Assembly: GCA_964440115.1 (NCBI GenBank)
Contig: CAYTPV010000002.1
Span: forward strand, 248,001 to 312,000
Direction: 5' to 3'
Source: JAEWWD01 sp964440115
Lineage (GTDB): Bacteria; Bacillota; Clostridia; Christensenellales; CAG-138
DNA: 64,000 nt
Shown: positions 32,956 through 41,960 of the stretch, piece after piece
Layout of the letters: every line of letters begins with the position of its first letter
How positions within the stretch are numbered: the first letter of the stretch is position 1
Made by a program: the position numbers and the translations under genes
The notes under the pieces: model-generated
What the model was told of the DNA's origin: nothing
Databases searched by the model: none
Seen by the model: the letters and a program-made list of their open reading frames with translations, nothing else

Positions 32956-34104
32956 ATGGCTACACAATTCTATCTCCCCGTCAGGGTACAGTTTGGCGCG
33001 AAGGCGCTGAGCAAACTTGCCGATCTTTTGGTACCGGCGGATCGCGTGTTCGTTGTAACCGACAAGGGTATCGAAGCCGCGGGGATCGCGGGTGCGGTTA
33101 CCGGCATCGTGCGCGAAAAAGGCTGTGCGTATGAAGTGTTTTCGGATGTAGCGCCCAACCCCACATCGGAGCTGGCTGCGCAGGCCACGGATGCCTTGCG
33201 CGCATTCGGGGCGACGAAGGTCGTTGCTGTCGGCGGTGGCAGCCCGCTGGATCTTGGAAAAATCGTATCCGCGCTTGCGGCCAACAGCAGGCCTCTTTCG
33301 GATTATCAATGGAACGGATTTGATTTTGAAAATCCCGCCCTGCCTTACATCGCAATCCCCACCACTGCGGGCACGGGCGCGGAAGTCACCCGCTGCGCCG
33401 TAATCGGCGACCGCGGCGTGAAAAAGGGCATCAATTCGGACAGGCTGTTCGCACAGTGCGCCATCATAGACCCCGAACTGATGACCGGACTGCCGCCGTT
33501 TTTGACTGCTACTACAGGCATGGACGCGCTTACGCACGCAATAGAAGCATACACGGGATTGAAAGCACAGCCTATCACCGACGCGTGGGCGGAAAAGGCG
33601 ATTGAGCTGATCGGCGGATCGCTGGTCACCGCCTGCACAAACGGTTCCGATGTGCAGGCGCGAACGGATATGGCGGTCGCATCCATGCTTGCCGGCGTCG
33701 CGATGGATCAGGCGGGGTTAGGTCTGGTGCATGCCATGTCCGGTCCGCTGTGCACGCAGTATCATCTTGCGCACGGTGAAGCGAATACGCTGCTGCTTGC
33801 CCCGGTTATGCGCTTCAATGCTCCTTCGTGTGCAAAGAGATATCGCCGGGTTGCCGAACTGCTCGGCTGCGACTGCGCGGGTCTTACGGATGGGCAGGCT
33901 GCGGATCTTGCTGTACGGACAGTGGAAGATCTGTTCCATAAAACCGGCGTGAAAGTGAACCTTGCAAAATACGGCGTGACGGCGGACTCTGCCCAAACCA
34001 TAGCGCAGGGTGCGTTCAAGATGTATATGATCGCAAACAATCCGCGCAAAGCGTCGGAGGAGGACTGCAAAGCAGTATTCCTTGATATGCTTGCGAATGT
34101 TTGA
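32956..34104 (+). CDS. Iron-containing alcohol dehydrogenase (group III)
   Basis: 382 residues. The NAD-binding motif is VAVGGGSPLDLGK at about 92-104. Metal ligands are Asp and His in MDALTHAIEAY (near 195/199), His in LVHAMSGPL and His in YHLAHGEAN. These enzymes interconvert alcohols and aldehydes with NAD(P)+. AAGGAGG precedes the ATG. First gene of an operon with the second Mch-like protein, its small companion and an aldehyde dehydrogenase, so alcohol to aldehyde to acid oxidation is likely part of this pathway. Confidence 0.92.
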   Translation: MATQFYLPVRVQFGAKALSKLADLLVPADRVFVVTDKGIEAAGIAGAVTGIVREKGCAYEVFSDVAPNPTSELAAQATDALRAFGATKVVAVGGGSPLDLGKIVSALAANSRPLSDYQWNGFDFENPALPYIAIPTTAGTGAEVTRCAVIGDRGVKKGINSDRLFAQCAIIDPELMTGLPPFLTATTGMDALTHAIEAYTGLKAQPITDAWAEKAIELIGGSLVTACTNGSDVQARTDMAVASMLAGVAMDQAGLGLVHAMSGPLCTQYHLAHGEANTLLLAPVMRFNAPSCAKRYRRVAELLGCDCAGLTDGQAADLAVRTVEDLFHKTGVKVNLAKYGVTADSAQTIAQGAFKMYMIANNPRKASEEDCKAVFLDMLANV

Positions 34105-34139
34105 GCATATTTACTGTGACAGATAAAGGAGGGGATGAA

Positions 34140-35123
34140 ATGCTCAACCATTACAGCGTGAACAACGCCGCGGCGGATATGATAGAAAACATCGTACTTC
34201 CGCAGGCGGACAGGCTGCAGATAGGCGCCACACGGCTGAAAAACGGCGCAACCGTGCTGGATTTCGGCGTGCACTGCAAAGCGGGTTTCCTTGCGGGAAA
34301 GTACTTTACTGAAATTTGCATGGGCGGCCTTGGGCAAATGACATATGGTTCCATGCGCATGAAAGAACATCTGGTGCCGACGGTGCGCGTATTTGCAAAA
34401 GCGCCGGCAATCAGCATCATGGCGTCGCACTCCGCGTTCTGGAAGGTACCCTATCACGGCGGGTATGTGGTGCTTTCCGGCCCGGCACGCTCCATTCGGG
34501 GCAGCGACGAATTTGCGCGCGCGGTGGAATATCGCGACGAAGCGCCGCGGGCGGCTGTGTGCTGCATCCAGACGGAAGAACTCCCCGGTGAAGAACTTAC
34601 CGGACTCGTCAGTGAAATTTGCGGCATTGATAGCTCCAAGCTGTACATGCTGGCCGCCCGTACGGGATGTGTATCCGGCGCGGTACAGGTTTGCGCGCGT
34701 AATGTCGAGCAGACGCTTCCCACGCTGTTTGATCGCGGTTTCCCCATGAAATATGTGGTGGAAGGCTGCGCGGTCACGCCGGTGATCTCCGTCGTGCAGG
34801 ATGAACAATTGGCCTACGGCCGCGTAAACGACTGCCTGCTCTACGGGCAGGAGGCTAACATTTACGTGCGCTGTGCGGATGAGGAAATCACGCGCATGCT
34901 GCCGGATATTCCGTTCTCCAAGAACGACGATACGGTGTACGGCGTACCGTTCTATGAGCTGTTCGCCAAATGCGGGAATTCATGGGCCAACGTTCCGCGT
35001 GATTGGGACGCGCCGTGCAAAGTGAATTTGATCAATATGACGACCGGAAATGTGTTTTCAGCGGGTCGTTTAGGCAGAGACACACTGGAGCGTTCGTTTA
35101 TGGGAGAGGGAGGAGACATCTGA
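34140..35123 (+). CDS. Methenyltetrahydromethanopterin cyclohydrolase-like protein (Mch family), copy 2
   Basis: 327 residues. NGATVLDFGVHCKAGFLAGKYFTEICMGGLG, VLSGPARSI and AVQVCARNVEQ match Mch. The Arg and Glu of the active site, three residues apart, are kept at about 187 and 190. The C-terminal VNLINMTTGNVFSAG..GRDTLERSF tail matches copy 1. The copies differ widely elsewhere: copy 2 has FWKVPYHGGYVVL where copy 1 and archaeal enzymes have a GSQxAGW segment. The start at 34140 follows AAAGGAGGGG. Its place between an alcohol and an aldehyde dehydrogenase suggests catabolic use, not methanogenesis. Confidence 0.8.
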   Translation: MLNHYSVNNAAADMIENIVLPQADRLQIGATRLKNGATVLDFGVHCKAGFLAGKYFTEICMGGLGQMTYGSMRMKEHLVPTVRVFAKAPAISIMASHSAFWKVPYHGGYVVLSGPARSIRGSDEFARAVEYRDEAPRAAVCCIQTEELPGEELTGLVSEICGIDSSKLYMLAARTGCVSGAVQVCARNVEQTLPTLFDRGFPMKYVVEGCAVTPVISVVQDEQLAYGRVNDCLLYGQEANIYVRCADEEITRMLPDIPFSKNDDTVYGVPFYELFAKCGNSWANVPRDWDAPCKVNLINMTTGNVFSAGRLGRDTLERSFMGEGGDI

Positions 35124-35124
35124 A

Positions 35125-35748
35125 ATGCATAACCAGAATACTGAGTTGGATCGCATCGTAACCTGGCAGGAAGCGCTTGATTTGTTTACGCGCCTGTGCG
35201 GCGGCAAGGCGGATATTACTTATGGCGACAGGTCAGTCAAAAGCTTTCGCCTGCCCGCACTGGAAGTGAGACTGGATAATCCGGCTGATCTGACCCCGCC
35301 TGAAAAACTCAATGGCATGCATATCTGGAAACATGGCAGAGTTTCGTTCGGCGAACAGAAAAGCGGACAAGCGGATGTCGATTATATCCCCGATACCGGC
35401 GCTGCGGCGGCGGTGTACCCGGCGTTCCTGTCACTCGCGGAATTGCTGGAGATCATATCGGCTTCTCTGCCGCGCGAGTCGCTTGAGTGGGCATGGTACA
35501 GCATCCCGGTGCCCACGTTTTGTGACGATGCGGATTTGATGGCAAAGCGTCTGCGCGCATCCTGCGAAAAGGGTGCTGTGCTAAGCCTCTGGCTGCGCTG
35601 CGATACGGATGAGCCCATCAAAGCGGCTCTTCGGAAATTGCCCGTGTGCGGACAGGTACGCGTGCATAATCTGACGACCGCGAATACATGGATTGCGGGC
35701 AGCGAGGATGAAGAAGGTCTCGCGCGCGCGTTCGGAATCAACGGCTAA
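35125..35748 (+). CDS. Protein of unknown function with an Mch-like C-terminal tail
   Basis: 207 residues starting one base after the Mch-like stop, with an AGGAG site inside that gene. No known domain is recognised overall. The last 30 residues (VRVHNLTTANTWIAG, then GLARAFG) align with the ends of both Mch-like proteins in this window (IQIHNINSGKAFSAG..LKRSF; VNLINMTTGNVFSAG..LERSF). The N-terminal half contains PALEVRLDNPADLTPPEKLNG and TGAAAAVYPAFLSLAELLEI. It has no signal peptide or membrane helix. It may be a diverged, shortened relative or a partner subunit of the Mch-like protein. The Arg-x-x-Glu active-site block is absent. Confidence 0.65.
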   Translation: MHNQNTELDRIVTWQEALDLFTRLCGGKADITYGDRSVKSFRLPALEVRLDNPADLTPPEKLNGMHIWKHGRVSFGEQKSGQADVDYIPDTGAAAAVYPAFLSLAELLEIISASLPRESLEWAWYSIPVPTFCDDADLMAKRLRASCEKGAVLSLWLRCDTDEPIKAALRKLPVCGQVRVHNLTTANTWIAGSEDEEGLARAFGING

Positions 35749-35820
35749 CATCCAAACGATCGTAGGCTATATCGGCAGGCCTGCGGCTTGCCGCCCATAA
35801 GCGAAAAGGAGCAAAATGAT

Positions 35821-37281
35821 ATGTCAAATGAGAACTTTTTAGGATCGTATCTGAATTATATTGACGGTGAATGGGTCCCCGCTTCGTCCGGCGTGGAGCT
35901 GGAAACGCACTGCCCTTGCAGCGGCGAGTTGGTTGCGCGTGTGCCGTCTTCCGTCAAAGCGGATGCCGACGCTGCGGTAGCTTCTGCAAAGCGCGCCTTC
36001 TACGAAGAGGACTGGGCGTTTAATCCCCGCCTTCGTTCGGCCGCGCTGTTCAAATGGGCTGCCGCCATGCGTGCAAATCTTGAAAACCTCGCGCGCGCGC
36101 TTGCCCTGGAAACGGGCAAGCCAATTGGCGAGGCGCGGTTTGAAATCAACGGCTCCATTGGCTATCTTGAGTATTACGCAAGTGCAACGCGTACGCTCTA
36201 TGGCAGTTCTACAGCTGTCGACCGTACCAGCCTGTCCGTATTGAGCCGCGAACCTGTCGGCATTGTTGCCGGTATCACGCCTTGGAATTACCCCATTACG
36301 CTGATGATGCGCGATCTTGCGCCCGCTTTGGCGGCAGGCAATACCATCGTCGTCAAGCCTGCACAGCAGACAACCGCCTGCACGCTCGAAGTTATTAAGC
36401 AGCTCAAGGATGTGCCCATGATGCCGCGCGGCGTGGTGAACGCAATTTCCGGCAAAGGCTCCGTTGTGGGCAACGTGCTCTGCGAGCATCCGGATGTAGA
36501 TATGATTTCGTTCACCGGTTCGGTGGAAGTCGGCAAAAACCTTATGAAAACCGCTGCGGATACCATGAAGAAGACATCTTTGGAATTGGGCGGAAAATCC
36601 CCCAATATCGTGTTTGCGGATGCAAACATTGAAAAAGCGCTGCCTTATGCAATCAAAGCTGTGTTCACCAACGCAGGACAGCTTTGCACGAGCGGCACAA
36701 GACTGGTCATTGAAGAGAGCATCGCGGATGAGTTCCTGAGCAGGCTCAAAGTCATGGCGGAAAGCCTTAAGCTTGGCTACTGCTTGGATGAGACTACACA
36801 GATGGGCCCGGTTGTTTCTAAGGCGCAACTTGATTCGGTGCTTGGATACATCGAGGATGGTCTTAAGACCGGCACGCTCGTTACCGGCGGCCGCCGTGTG
36901 ACGGAAAACGGTATGGATAAAGGGTTCTTTGTAGCCCCCACCATCATCAAGAACCCGGCACATGGAAGCCGCATCGTGCAGGAAGAAATTTTCGGGCCTG
37001 TGCTTGTGGTGGAAACATTCCGTACAGAAAAAGAAGCCGTTGAAATTGCCAACGGCACAGAGTTCGGGCTTGCGGGCGCGGTGTGGTCGCAGGATATCGA
37101 TAAAGCCATGCGCGTTGCGCGGCAGGTGCGTTCCGGCTCCATGTGGGTCAACTGCTACAACAGGCTATTCCCCGAGTGCGAAACGGGCGGCTATAAGCAA
37201 TCCGGCGTGGACCGCGCGGGCGGCGTGGAAGGCATCATGAAGTATACGGAAGTCAAGCATATCTGCGTTGATTTTGCGTAG
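35821..37281 (+). CDS. Aldehyde dehydrogenase (NAD(P)+-dependent)
   Basis: 486 residues, ALDH superfamily. The oxyanion Asn lies in GITPWNYP, the general-base Glu in SLELGGKSPN (near 255) and the catalytic Cys in NAGQLCTSGTR (near 289). EEIFGPVL is the cofactor-contacting motif. The betaine/gamma-aminobutyraldehyde-type subgroup fits best. The ATG at 35821 has AAGGAG 9 bases upstream; an in-frame TTG 33 bases earlier is less likely. It would oxidise the aldehyde produced by the Fe-dependent dehydrogenase three genes upstream. Confidence 0.93.
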   Translation: MSNENFLGSYLNYIDGEWVPASSGVELETHCPCSGELVARVPSSVKADADAAVASAKRAFYEEDWAFNPRLRSAALFKWAAAMRANLENLARALALETGKPIGEARFEINGSIGYLEYYASATRTLYGSSTAVDRTSLSVLSREPVGIVAGITPWNYPITLMMRDLAPALAAGNTIVVKPAQQTTACTLEVIKQLKDVPMMPRGVVNAISGKGSVVGNVLCEHPDVDMISFTGSVEVGKNLMKTAADTMKKTSLELGGKSPNIVFADANIEKALPYAIKAVFTNAGQLCTSGTRLVIEESIADEFLSRLKVMAESLKLGYCLDETTQMGPVVSKAQLDSVLGYIEDGLKTGTLVTGGRRVTENGMDKGFFVAPTIIKNPAHGSRIVQEEIFGPVLVVETFRTEKEAVEIANGTEFGLAGAVWSQDIDKAMRVARQVRSGSMWVNCYNRLFPECETGGYKQSGVDRAGGVEGIMKYTEVKHICVDFA

Positions 37282-37301
37282 CGTCAAACACGGTTTCCCT
37301 T

Positions 37302-37337
37302 ACAGGCCCCGGGGGTGCAGCCGCCCCCGGAGCCTGT
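37302..37337 (+). terminator. Strong hairpin after the aldehyde dehydrogenase gene
   Basis: ACAGGC plus CCGGGGG pair with CCCCCGG plus GCCTGT (37302-37314 and 37323-37337). There is no U-tract, so termination may be incomplete and the two operons could be partly joined. Confidence 0.5.
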
Positions 37338-37367
37338 TGATATCCATTTGTTTCAGCCTGTGTACGT

Positions 37368-37396
37368 TTGACAAATCCGCGATTTTCTACTACAAT
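37368..37396 (+). promoter_or_regulatory. Promoter of the molybdenum hydroxylase/transporter operon
   Basis: TTGACA, 17 bases, TACAAT. CTACTACAATAAGTA across the -10 is loosely like the GTACTACATAATAC block of the minus-strand operons; this may be chance. The -10 lies 59 bases before the 2Fe-2S subunit ATG. Confidence 0.75.
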
Positions 37397-37455
37397 AAGT
37401 AAAGATATTTATAGTCATTATAAAACTTTGCTGTTTAGGGGAACTGCGCGGATAT

Positions 37456-37935
37456 ATGGAAAACATCATACTCAATATAAATGGCGCTGATGTTTCGGTC
37501 GGCGCGGAAAAGAACTGGACACTGCTGTACGTACTGCGCGAAGTACTGGGACTGACAGGCGCAAAATGCGGCTGCAGCACCGGTGACTGCGGTGCGTGCC
37601 GTGTAATTATTGACGGCATTGCGGTCAATTCCTGTCTTGTGCGCGTACTGAACGCACAGGGCTGTCGTATCGAAACCATCGAAGGATTGGGTGACGGCCG
37701 GACATTGCATCCCTTGCAGCAGGCATTTATAGATTGCGGCGCTGTGCAGTGCGGGTTTTGTACACCGGGCATGATCATGTCCGCAAAAGCGCTGCTCGAT
37801 AAAACGCTCACACCTTCCGACCAGGAAATCCGTGAGGCCATTGCCCCCAATCTGTGCCGCTGCACAGGGTATGTAAAGATCGTTGAGGCTGTTGCGGAAG
37901 CAGCGAGGCGTATGCGGGAGGCCGGCCATGAGTGA
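37456..37935 (+). CDS. Molybdenum hydroxylase 2Fe-2S subunit (xanthine dehydrogenase family)
   Basis: 159 residues with two [2Fe-2S] clusters. The plant-ferredoxin-type site uses Cys38, 40/45/48 and 60 (KCGCSTGDCGACR..NSC). The second site uses CGFC at 99-102 and CRC at 134-136. Length and spacing are standard for XdhC/CoxS-type subunits, which pass electrons from the molybdopterin site. The stop overlaps the large-subunit start by 8 bases. No FAD-binding (CoxM-type) subunit gene is present in the window, so electrons may go to another acceptor, as in two-subunit hydroxylases such as isoquinoline 1-oxidoreductase. Confidence 0.93.
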   Translation: MENIILNINGADVSVGAEKNWTLLYVLREVLGLTGAKCGCSTGDCGACRVIIDGIAVNSCLVRVLNAQGCRIETIEGLGDGRTLHPLQQAFIDCGAVQCGFCTPGMIMSAKALLDKTLTPSDQEIREAIAPNLCRCTGYVKIVEAVAEAARRMREAGHE

Positions 37936-40159
37936 AAATCGGCAGGATTTCCGGTACATTGGTTCCCGCATTCCTATTCGCGACGCAGCGCTCAAAGTAA
38001 CGGGGCAGATGCAGTATGTCGCAGATATACATGAACGCGGCATGTTGTACGCCAAAATGCTGTTTTCGCCGGTGGCGCACGCGCGTATACGGCGCATCGA
38101 TACAAGCAAGGCGCAGGCGTTGCCCGGCGTACGCGCAGTCGCAACATATCTGAACTCTCCGCAAAGGCGCTTTAACAGCGCGGTGCGTTTTTACGAACAC
38201 GACATACCGGAAACGGAACGTATATTTGAAGAAACGGTACGTTTTGTCGGCGACAGAGTGGCTGCGGTTGCAGCCGATACTTTGGAAATTGCGCAGAAGG
38301 CTATTCGTCTCATCGAGGTGGAATACGAGCCGCTTCCGTATGTGCTGGATGTGGAAAAGGCGCTTGCACCCGATGCATACCCCATACACGGAACAAGCAA
38401 CGCGGTTGCCACAATGGTGCAGAACGCGGGCGACGTGGAACGCGGATTTGCAGAGTCCGATTATGTATTTGAGGATCGCTATGAAGTGCCCGCGGTGCAT
38501 CACTGCGCCATTGAGCCGCACGTAGCAGTCGCAAATTATGACGCAATGGGCAAACTCACGGTAACCGCGCCCAACCAGAATACATTTGCCACACGCATAT
38601 TGCTCGGCAGGATATTCGGTCTGCCGTTCAACAAAATTCGGGTGCACAGCCCTGCAATCGGCGGGGCATTCGGCGGCAAGCTGGAAGCTACGGTGGAACC
38701 TGTTGCGGCATTGCTTGCCATCATGACGGGGAAGCCAGTCAAGCTTGAACTCATCCGCACGGAGTGCATTACGGCCACACGCACGCGCCATGGCGCGGTT
38801 ATCTATATCAAATCTGGCGTAAAGAGCGATGGTACGCTTGTGGCGCAGGATATGCGGGTACTGACAAACACCGGCGCATACGCGGGCAGCGCGCTCAATG
38901 TCATGGGCGCGATGAGCCATAAAGTATTCAAGATGTACCGGGTGCCGAACATGCGGTTTACGGGCATTCCCGTATACACCAACACCCCCATTGCAGGCGC
39001 GATGCGCGGCTATGGTTCGCCGCAGGCGTTTTTCGCGCAGCAGAGGCAGATGGATCGCATCGCGCGTGAGCTCCATATCGATCCGTTTGAACTGCAAAAG
39101 AGAAATCTTGTGGAACCGGATGGCTTGGACCAGCGCGGACCCTACCCCATTGGCAACCCCAGACCGCTTGACTGTATCCGGCGGGTACAGGAATTGATGC
39201 GCAATTGGCAGCCCCTTTCCGATGAGGATGGAAAGTACTCCATCGGTGTGGGCGTGGCCATGGGCGCGCACGGCAACGGCTGTTTCGGTGCCCACAGGGA
39301 TCAGACCTGTCTGGCGCTGAAAATGAACGAGGACGGTTCCTGTATTCTGTTTACCGGTACGCACGATATGGGCAATTCTGCAGTTACCATACAGACTCAG
39401 GTCATAGCGGAAGAACTCCATATCGATATCAGCCGCATTGAGTGCGTATTTTCCGATTCGGAAGCCTGCCCGTATAACCTTGGCGATTACGCCAGCCGCG
39501 GTACGTTTGTAAGTGCAGGCGCGGCGAAAAAGGTGGCCGAAGCTGTGCGTGAAGAGCTTCTAACTGAAGCTGCGCTGCTTATGGGCGAACAAACCTGCGA
39601 TCTTGCTCTTAAAAATGGCGGTGTGGTTTCACGCCGCACAGGAAAACGAGCGGAACTCGATGCTGTGATGGTGCACGCACAAAATGTCAGCAGACGCGAA
39701 ATTTTCTGCCAGCAGACACATGCTGCTCCCAGCGGCCCTGCTTCCTACGGCGCACACGCTGCGCGCGTGCGCGTCAATCGCCAGACAGGCGATGTGGAAG
39801 TGACGGACTATGTCGCCGTACACGATGTGGGCAAGGTGATCAACCGCATGGGCATCGAAGGCCAGCTCGAGGGTGCGATACAGATGGGCATAGGCTATGC
39901 GCTTTCTGAGGGGCTGGAGTTTGACGAAAACGGAAAAAACAGGTATAACAGTTTCAGGAATTATCGTATGCCGCGTGCTACGCAAATGCCGCGTATACAG
40001 GTGGATTTCATAGAAGAAGGCGAGCCTCTTGGCCCGTATGGCGCAAAAAGCATCGGCGAATGCTCCGTCGTGCCTTCAGCGCCCGCGCTAATCAACGCCG
40101 TGTGTGATGCGATTGGTGCAGATATCCATGATATCCCTTACAGACACTTAAAGGAATAA
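37928..40159 (+). CDS. Molybdenum hydroxylase large (molybdopterin) subunit, copy 1
   Basis: 743 residues, xanthine dehydrogenase/CoxL family. ALKVTGQMQYVADI starts the a/b hammerhead domain. AIEPHVAVA, GGAFGGK, MRGYGSPQAFF and the C-terminal GAKSIGECS, with the catalytic Glu near residue 711, mark the Mo-cofactor domain. It hydroxylates a C-H bond next to a ring nitrogen, or oxidises an aldehyde, using water oxygen. The ATG at 37928 has GGGAGG 7 bases upstream. It is paired with the 2Fe-2S subunit; with the transporter and amidohydrolases nearby, a purine-like N-heterocycle is the likely substrate type. Confidence 0.92.
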   Translation: MSENRQDFRYIGSRIPIRDAALKVTGQMQYVADIHERGMLYAKMLFSPVAHARIRRIDTSKAQALPGVRAVATYLNSPQRRFNSAVRFYEHDIPETERIFEETVRFVGDRVAAVAADTLEIAQKAIRLIEVEYEPLPYVLDVEKALAPDAYPIHGTSNAVATMVQNAGDVERGFAESDYVFEDRYEVPAVHHCAIEPHVAVANYDAMGKLTVTAPNQNTFATRILLGRIFGLPFNKIRVHSPAIGGAFGGKLEATVEPVAALLAIMTGKPVKLELIRTECITATRTRHGAVIYIKSGVKSDGTLVAQDMRVLTNTGAYAGSALNVMGAMSHKVFKMYRVPNMRFTGIPVYTNTPIAGAMRGYGSPQAFFAQQRQMDRIARELHIDPFELQKRNLVEPDGLDQRGPYPIGNPRPLDCIRRVQELMRNWQPLSDEDGKYSIGVGVAMGAHGNGCFGAHRDQTCLALKMNEDGSCILFTGTHDMGNSAVTIQTQVIAEELHIDISRIECVFSDSEACPYNLGDYASRGTFVSAGAAKKVAEAVREELLTEAALLMGEQTCDLALKNGGVVSRRTGKRAELDAVMVHAQNVSRREIFCQQTHAAPSGPASYGAHAARVRVNRQTGDVEVTDYVAVHDVGKVINRMGIEGQLEGAIQMGIGYALSEGLEFDENGKNRYNSFRNYRMPRATQMPRIQVDFIEEGEPLGPYGAKSIGECSVVPSAPALINAVCDAIGADIHDIPYRHLKE

Positions 40160-40219
40160 ACGCACTTTTACCATTCATGAGCCGGCATTCCGGCGTAACA
40201 ACTATTCTCGAGGAGGCAG

Positions 40220-40849
40220 ATGGCAATGATTAAAATCTTAGGTATTTGCGGTAGCCCGCGTATGGAATCAACAGCATATTCAGTCAGGGAAGCGCTCAAG
40301 GCGGCAGAAGCCACCGGCGATGTGGAAACGGAATTCATCGCTCTCAAAGGCAAGAAAATCAACCCCTGCATTCACTGCAACAAGTGCATCCGCGACGGTA
40401 AAATCGTCTGCACGCTGTGGGACGACGACGCCACGCCGCTGCTTGAGAAAGTGCATGAGGCGGACGGCCTGATCATTGGCTCTCCCGTTTACGGAATGGG
40501 CATCACGCCGCAGCTTTGTGCGTTCCTTTCCCGTTTCAGGGGCACTTACGGCGTATTGAAGGATAATCCGGATTATTTCGCAAAACAGGTGGGCGCGGCT
40601 ATCGCAGTTGGCGGCACACGCAACGGCGGTCAGGAATGCACCATCAATGTCATTCACGGCTTCTTCAGCACACATGGCATTACGCCCGCCAACGGCTCAG
40701 TGTGTACCTATACCGGCGCGAGCGTCTGGAGTCAGGATAAGGGCGAACAGGGCGCAAAAGAGGATGAAATTGGCATGCAGAAATGCCGCCGTATCGGTGA
40801 GAAGACAGCCAAACTCGCCAAAGCCCTCAAGGACAGCAAGGAGTTCTAA
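40220..40849 (+). CDS. NAD(P)H-dependent FMN reductase-like flavoprotein
   Basis: 209 residues, flavodoxin-like. ILGICGSPRMESTAYSV is the FMN loop and CIHCNKCIRDGKIVCTLWDD is the Cys cluster of iron-sulfur-flavoprotein-like reductases; GSPVYGMGITPQLCAFLSR binds flavin. It lies directly between the hydroxylase large subunit and the permeases. Because the hydroxylase lacks an FAD subunit, this flavoprotein could be its electron acceptor; that is inference from position. Start is 40220 or 40226, both near GAGGAGG. Confidence 0.82.
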   Translation: MAMIKILGICGSPRMESTAYSVREALKAAEATGDVETEFIALKGKKINPCIHCNKCIRDGKIVCTLWDDDATPLLEKVHEADGLIIGSPVYGMGITPQLCAFLSRFRGTYGVLKDNPDYFAKQVGAAIAVGGTRNGGQECTINVIHGFFSTHGITPANGSVCTYTGASVWSQDKGEQGAKEDEIGMQKCRRIGEKTAKLAKALKDSKEF

Positions 40850-40876
40850 GTCTAATCCGATATATGGAGGCCGATC

Positions 40877-41959
40877 ATGCCATCGATTGCATACAAAAAG
40901 TTAAAAGGGCTGCGTGATATCCTCGGCACATTGTTGGCGCCGGCCGCGGCGCTCATACTCGCCCTGTTGTTGGGGCTGGTATTGATCATTCTCATGGGCA
41001 AGGACCCCGCAGTAGCCACGAAAGCGCTCGCAATGGGCGCTTTTGGCAGCACACAGGCGTTCGGCGAGACGGTCGTGAAAATGACCCCGCTGATCATGAC
41101 AGGTCTGAGCTTTGCTTTGGCCAATCGCTGCGGCTTGATTAATATCGGCGCGGAAGGTCAGCTGTATATGGGCGGCCTGTTCGCAGTCATTGTCGGGCTG
41201 TACGTAAAGCTGCCGATTTTCCTGCTTCTTCCGCTTACCATAGTTGCGGGATTTGTCGGCGGCGGTATCTGGGGTATGCTGGCTGGATTTTTCAAAGTGC
41301 GCTTTGGCGCAAACGAAATGATAACCACCATCATGCTCAACTATATTGCCAACTATTTCAGCAATTACATGGTGATGTCGGTTCTGGTGGAACCGCCGGG
41401 AACCATGCCGCAGACCCCGCAGATCGATGTGAACGCGCAGCTGCCCCGTCTGTTTGAGGGTTCGCGTATTCATGCGGGTATCATCGTCGCTTTGCTTTGT
41501 ATTCTTCTTTACTACATATTCCTGTGGAAAACCCGTACGGGTTTTGAAACGCGCGTAGTTGGACTCAACCCCGATGCGGCGAGTTATGCGGGTATCAATA
41601 ATAAAAACCGCGTTGTGCTCGCGATGTTCATCGCGGGCGGCTTCGCCGGTCTTGCGGGGGCGATGGAACTCATGGGCGTGCAGCTTCGTCTGTTCCAGGA
41701 TTTCTCCCCCGGCTACGGATTTGACGGCATCGCCGTCGCTCTGTTGGGCCAGAACTCCCCGATCGGCATACTGCTTTCGTCGCTGATGTTCGGCGCGCTG
41801 CGCGCAGGTTCCAACAAGATGCAGATGATGGCAAAGGTACCAGCGGCCAGCATTTATATCATTCAGTCGCTCGTCATCATTTTTGTAGTAGGAAGCCGTT
41901 TCTTGACGGATCTGCAGAAAAAATGGGCCATCAAGCGGGAAGCGAAGGGGGACAGGTAA
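40877..41959 (+). CDS. BMP/nucleoside-type ABC transporter permease (first permease, system 2)
   Basis: 360-residue YufP-like membrane protein. The core GLSFALANRCGLINIGAEGQLYMGGLF, MITTIMLNYIANYFSNYMV and SPGYGFDGIAVALLGQNSPIGI is characteristic. It shares more with the system 3 permease (SYALASRCGLTNIGMEGQLYIGAL, SPGYGFDGIAVALIGANTPVG) than with system 1, so systems 2 and 3 look like the closer pair. The next permease starts 1 base after its stop. Confidence 0.9.
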   Translation: MPSIAYKKLKGLRDILGTLLAPAAALILALLLGLVLIILMGKDPAVATKALAMGAFGSTQAFGETVVKMTPLIMTGLSFALANRCGLINIGAEGQLYMGGLFAVIVGLYVKLPIFLLLPLTIVAGFVGGGIWGMLAGFFKVRFGANEMITTIMLNYIANYFSNYMVMSVLVEPPGTMPQTPQIDVNAQLPRLFEGSRIHAGIIVALLCILLYYIFLWKTRTGFETRVVGLNPDAASYAGINNKNRVVLAMFIAGGFAGLAGAMELMGVQLRLFQDFSPGYGFDGIAVALLGQNSPIGILLSSLMFGALRAGSNKMQMMAKVPAASIYIIQSLVIIFVVGSRFLTDLQKKWAIKREAKGDR

Positions 41960-41960
41960 T

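Noticed and set aside
37808..39421. Open frame of about 537 codons antisense to Mo subunit 1
   Set aside because: It lies wholly opposite a clear molybdopterin subunit gene, has a Cys/His/Arg-rich composition typical of antisense frames in moderately GC-rich DNA, and shows no domain.
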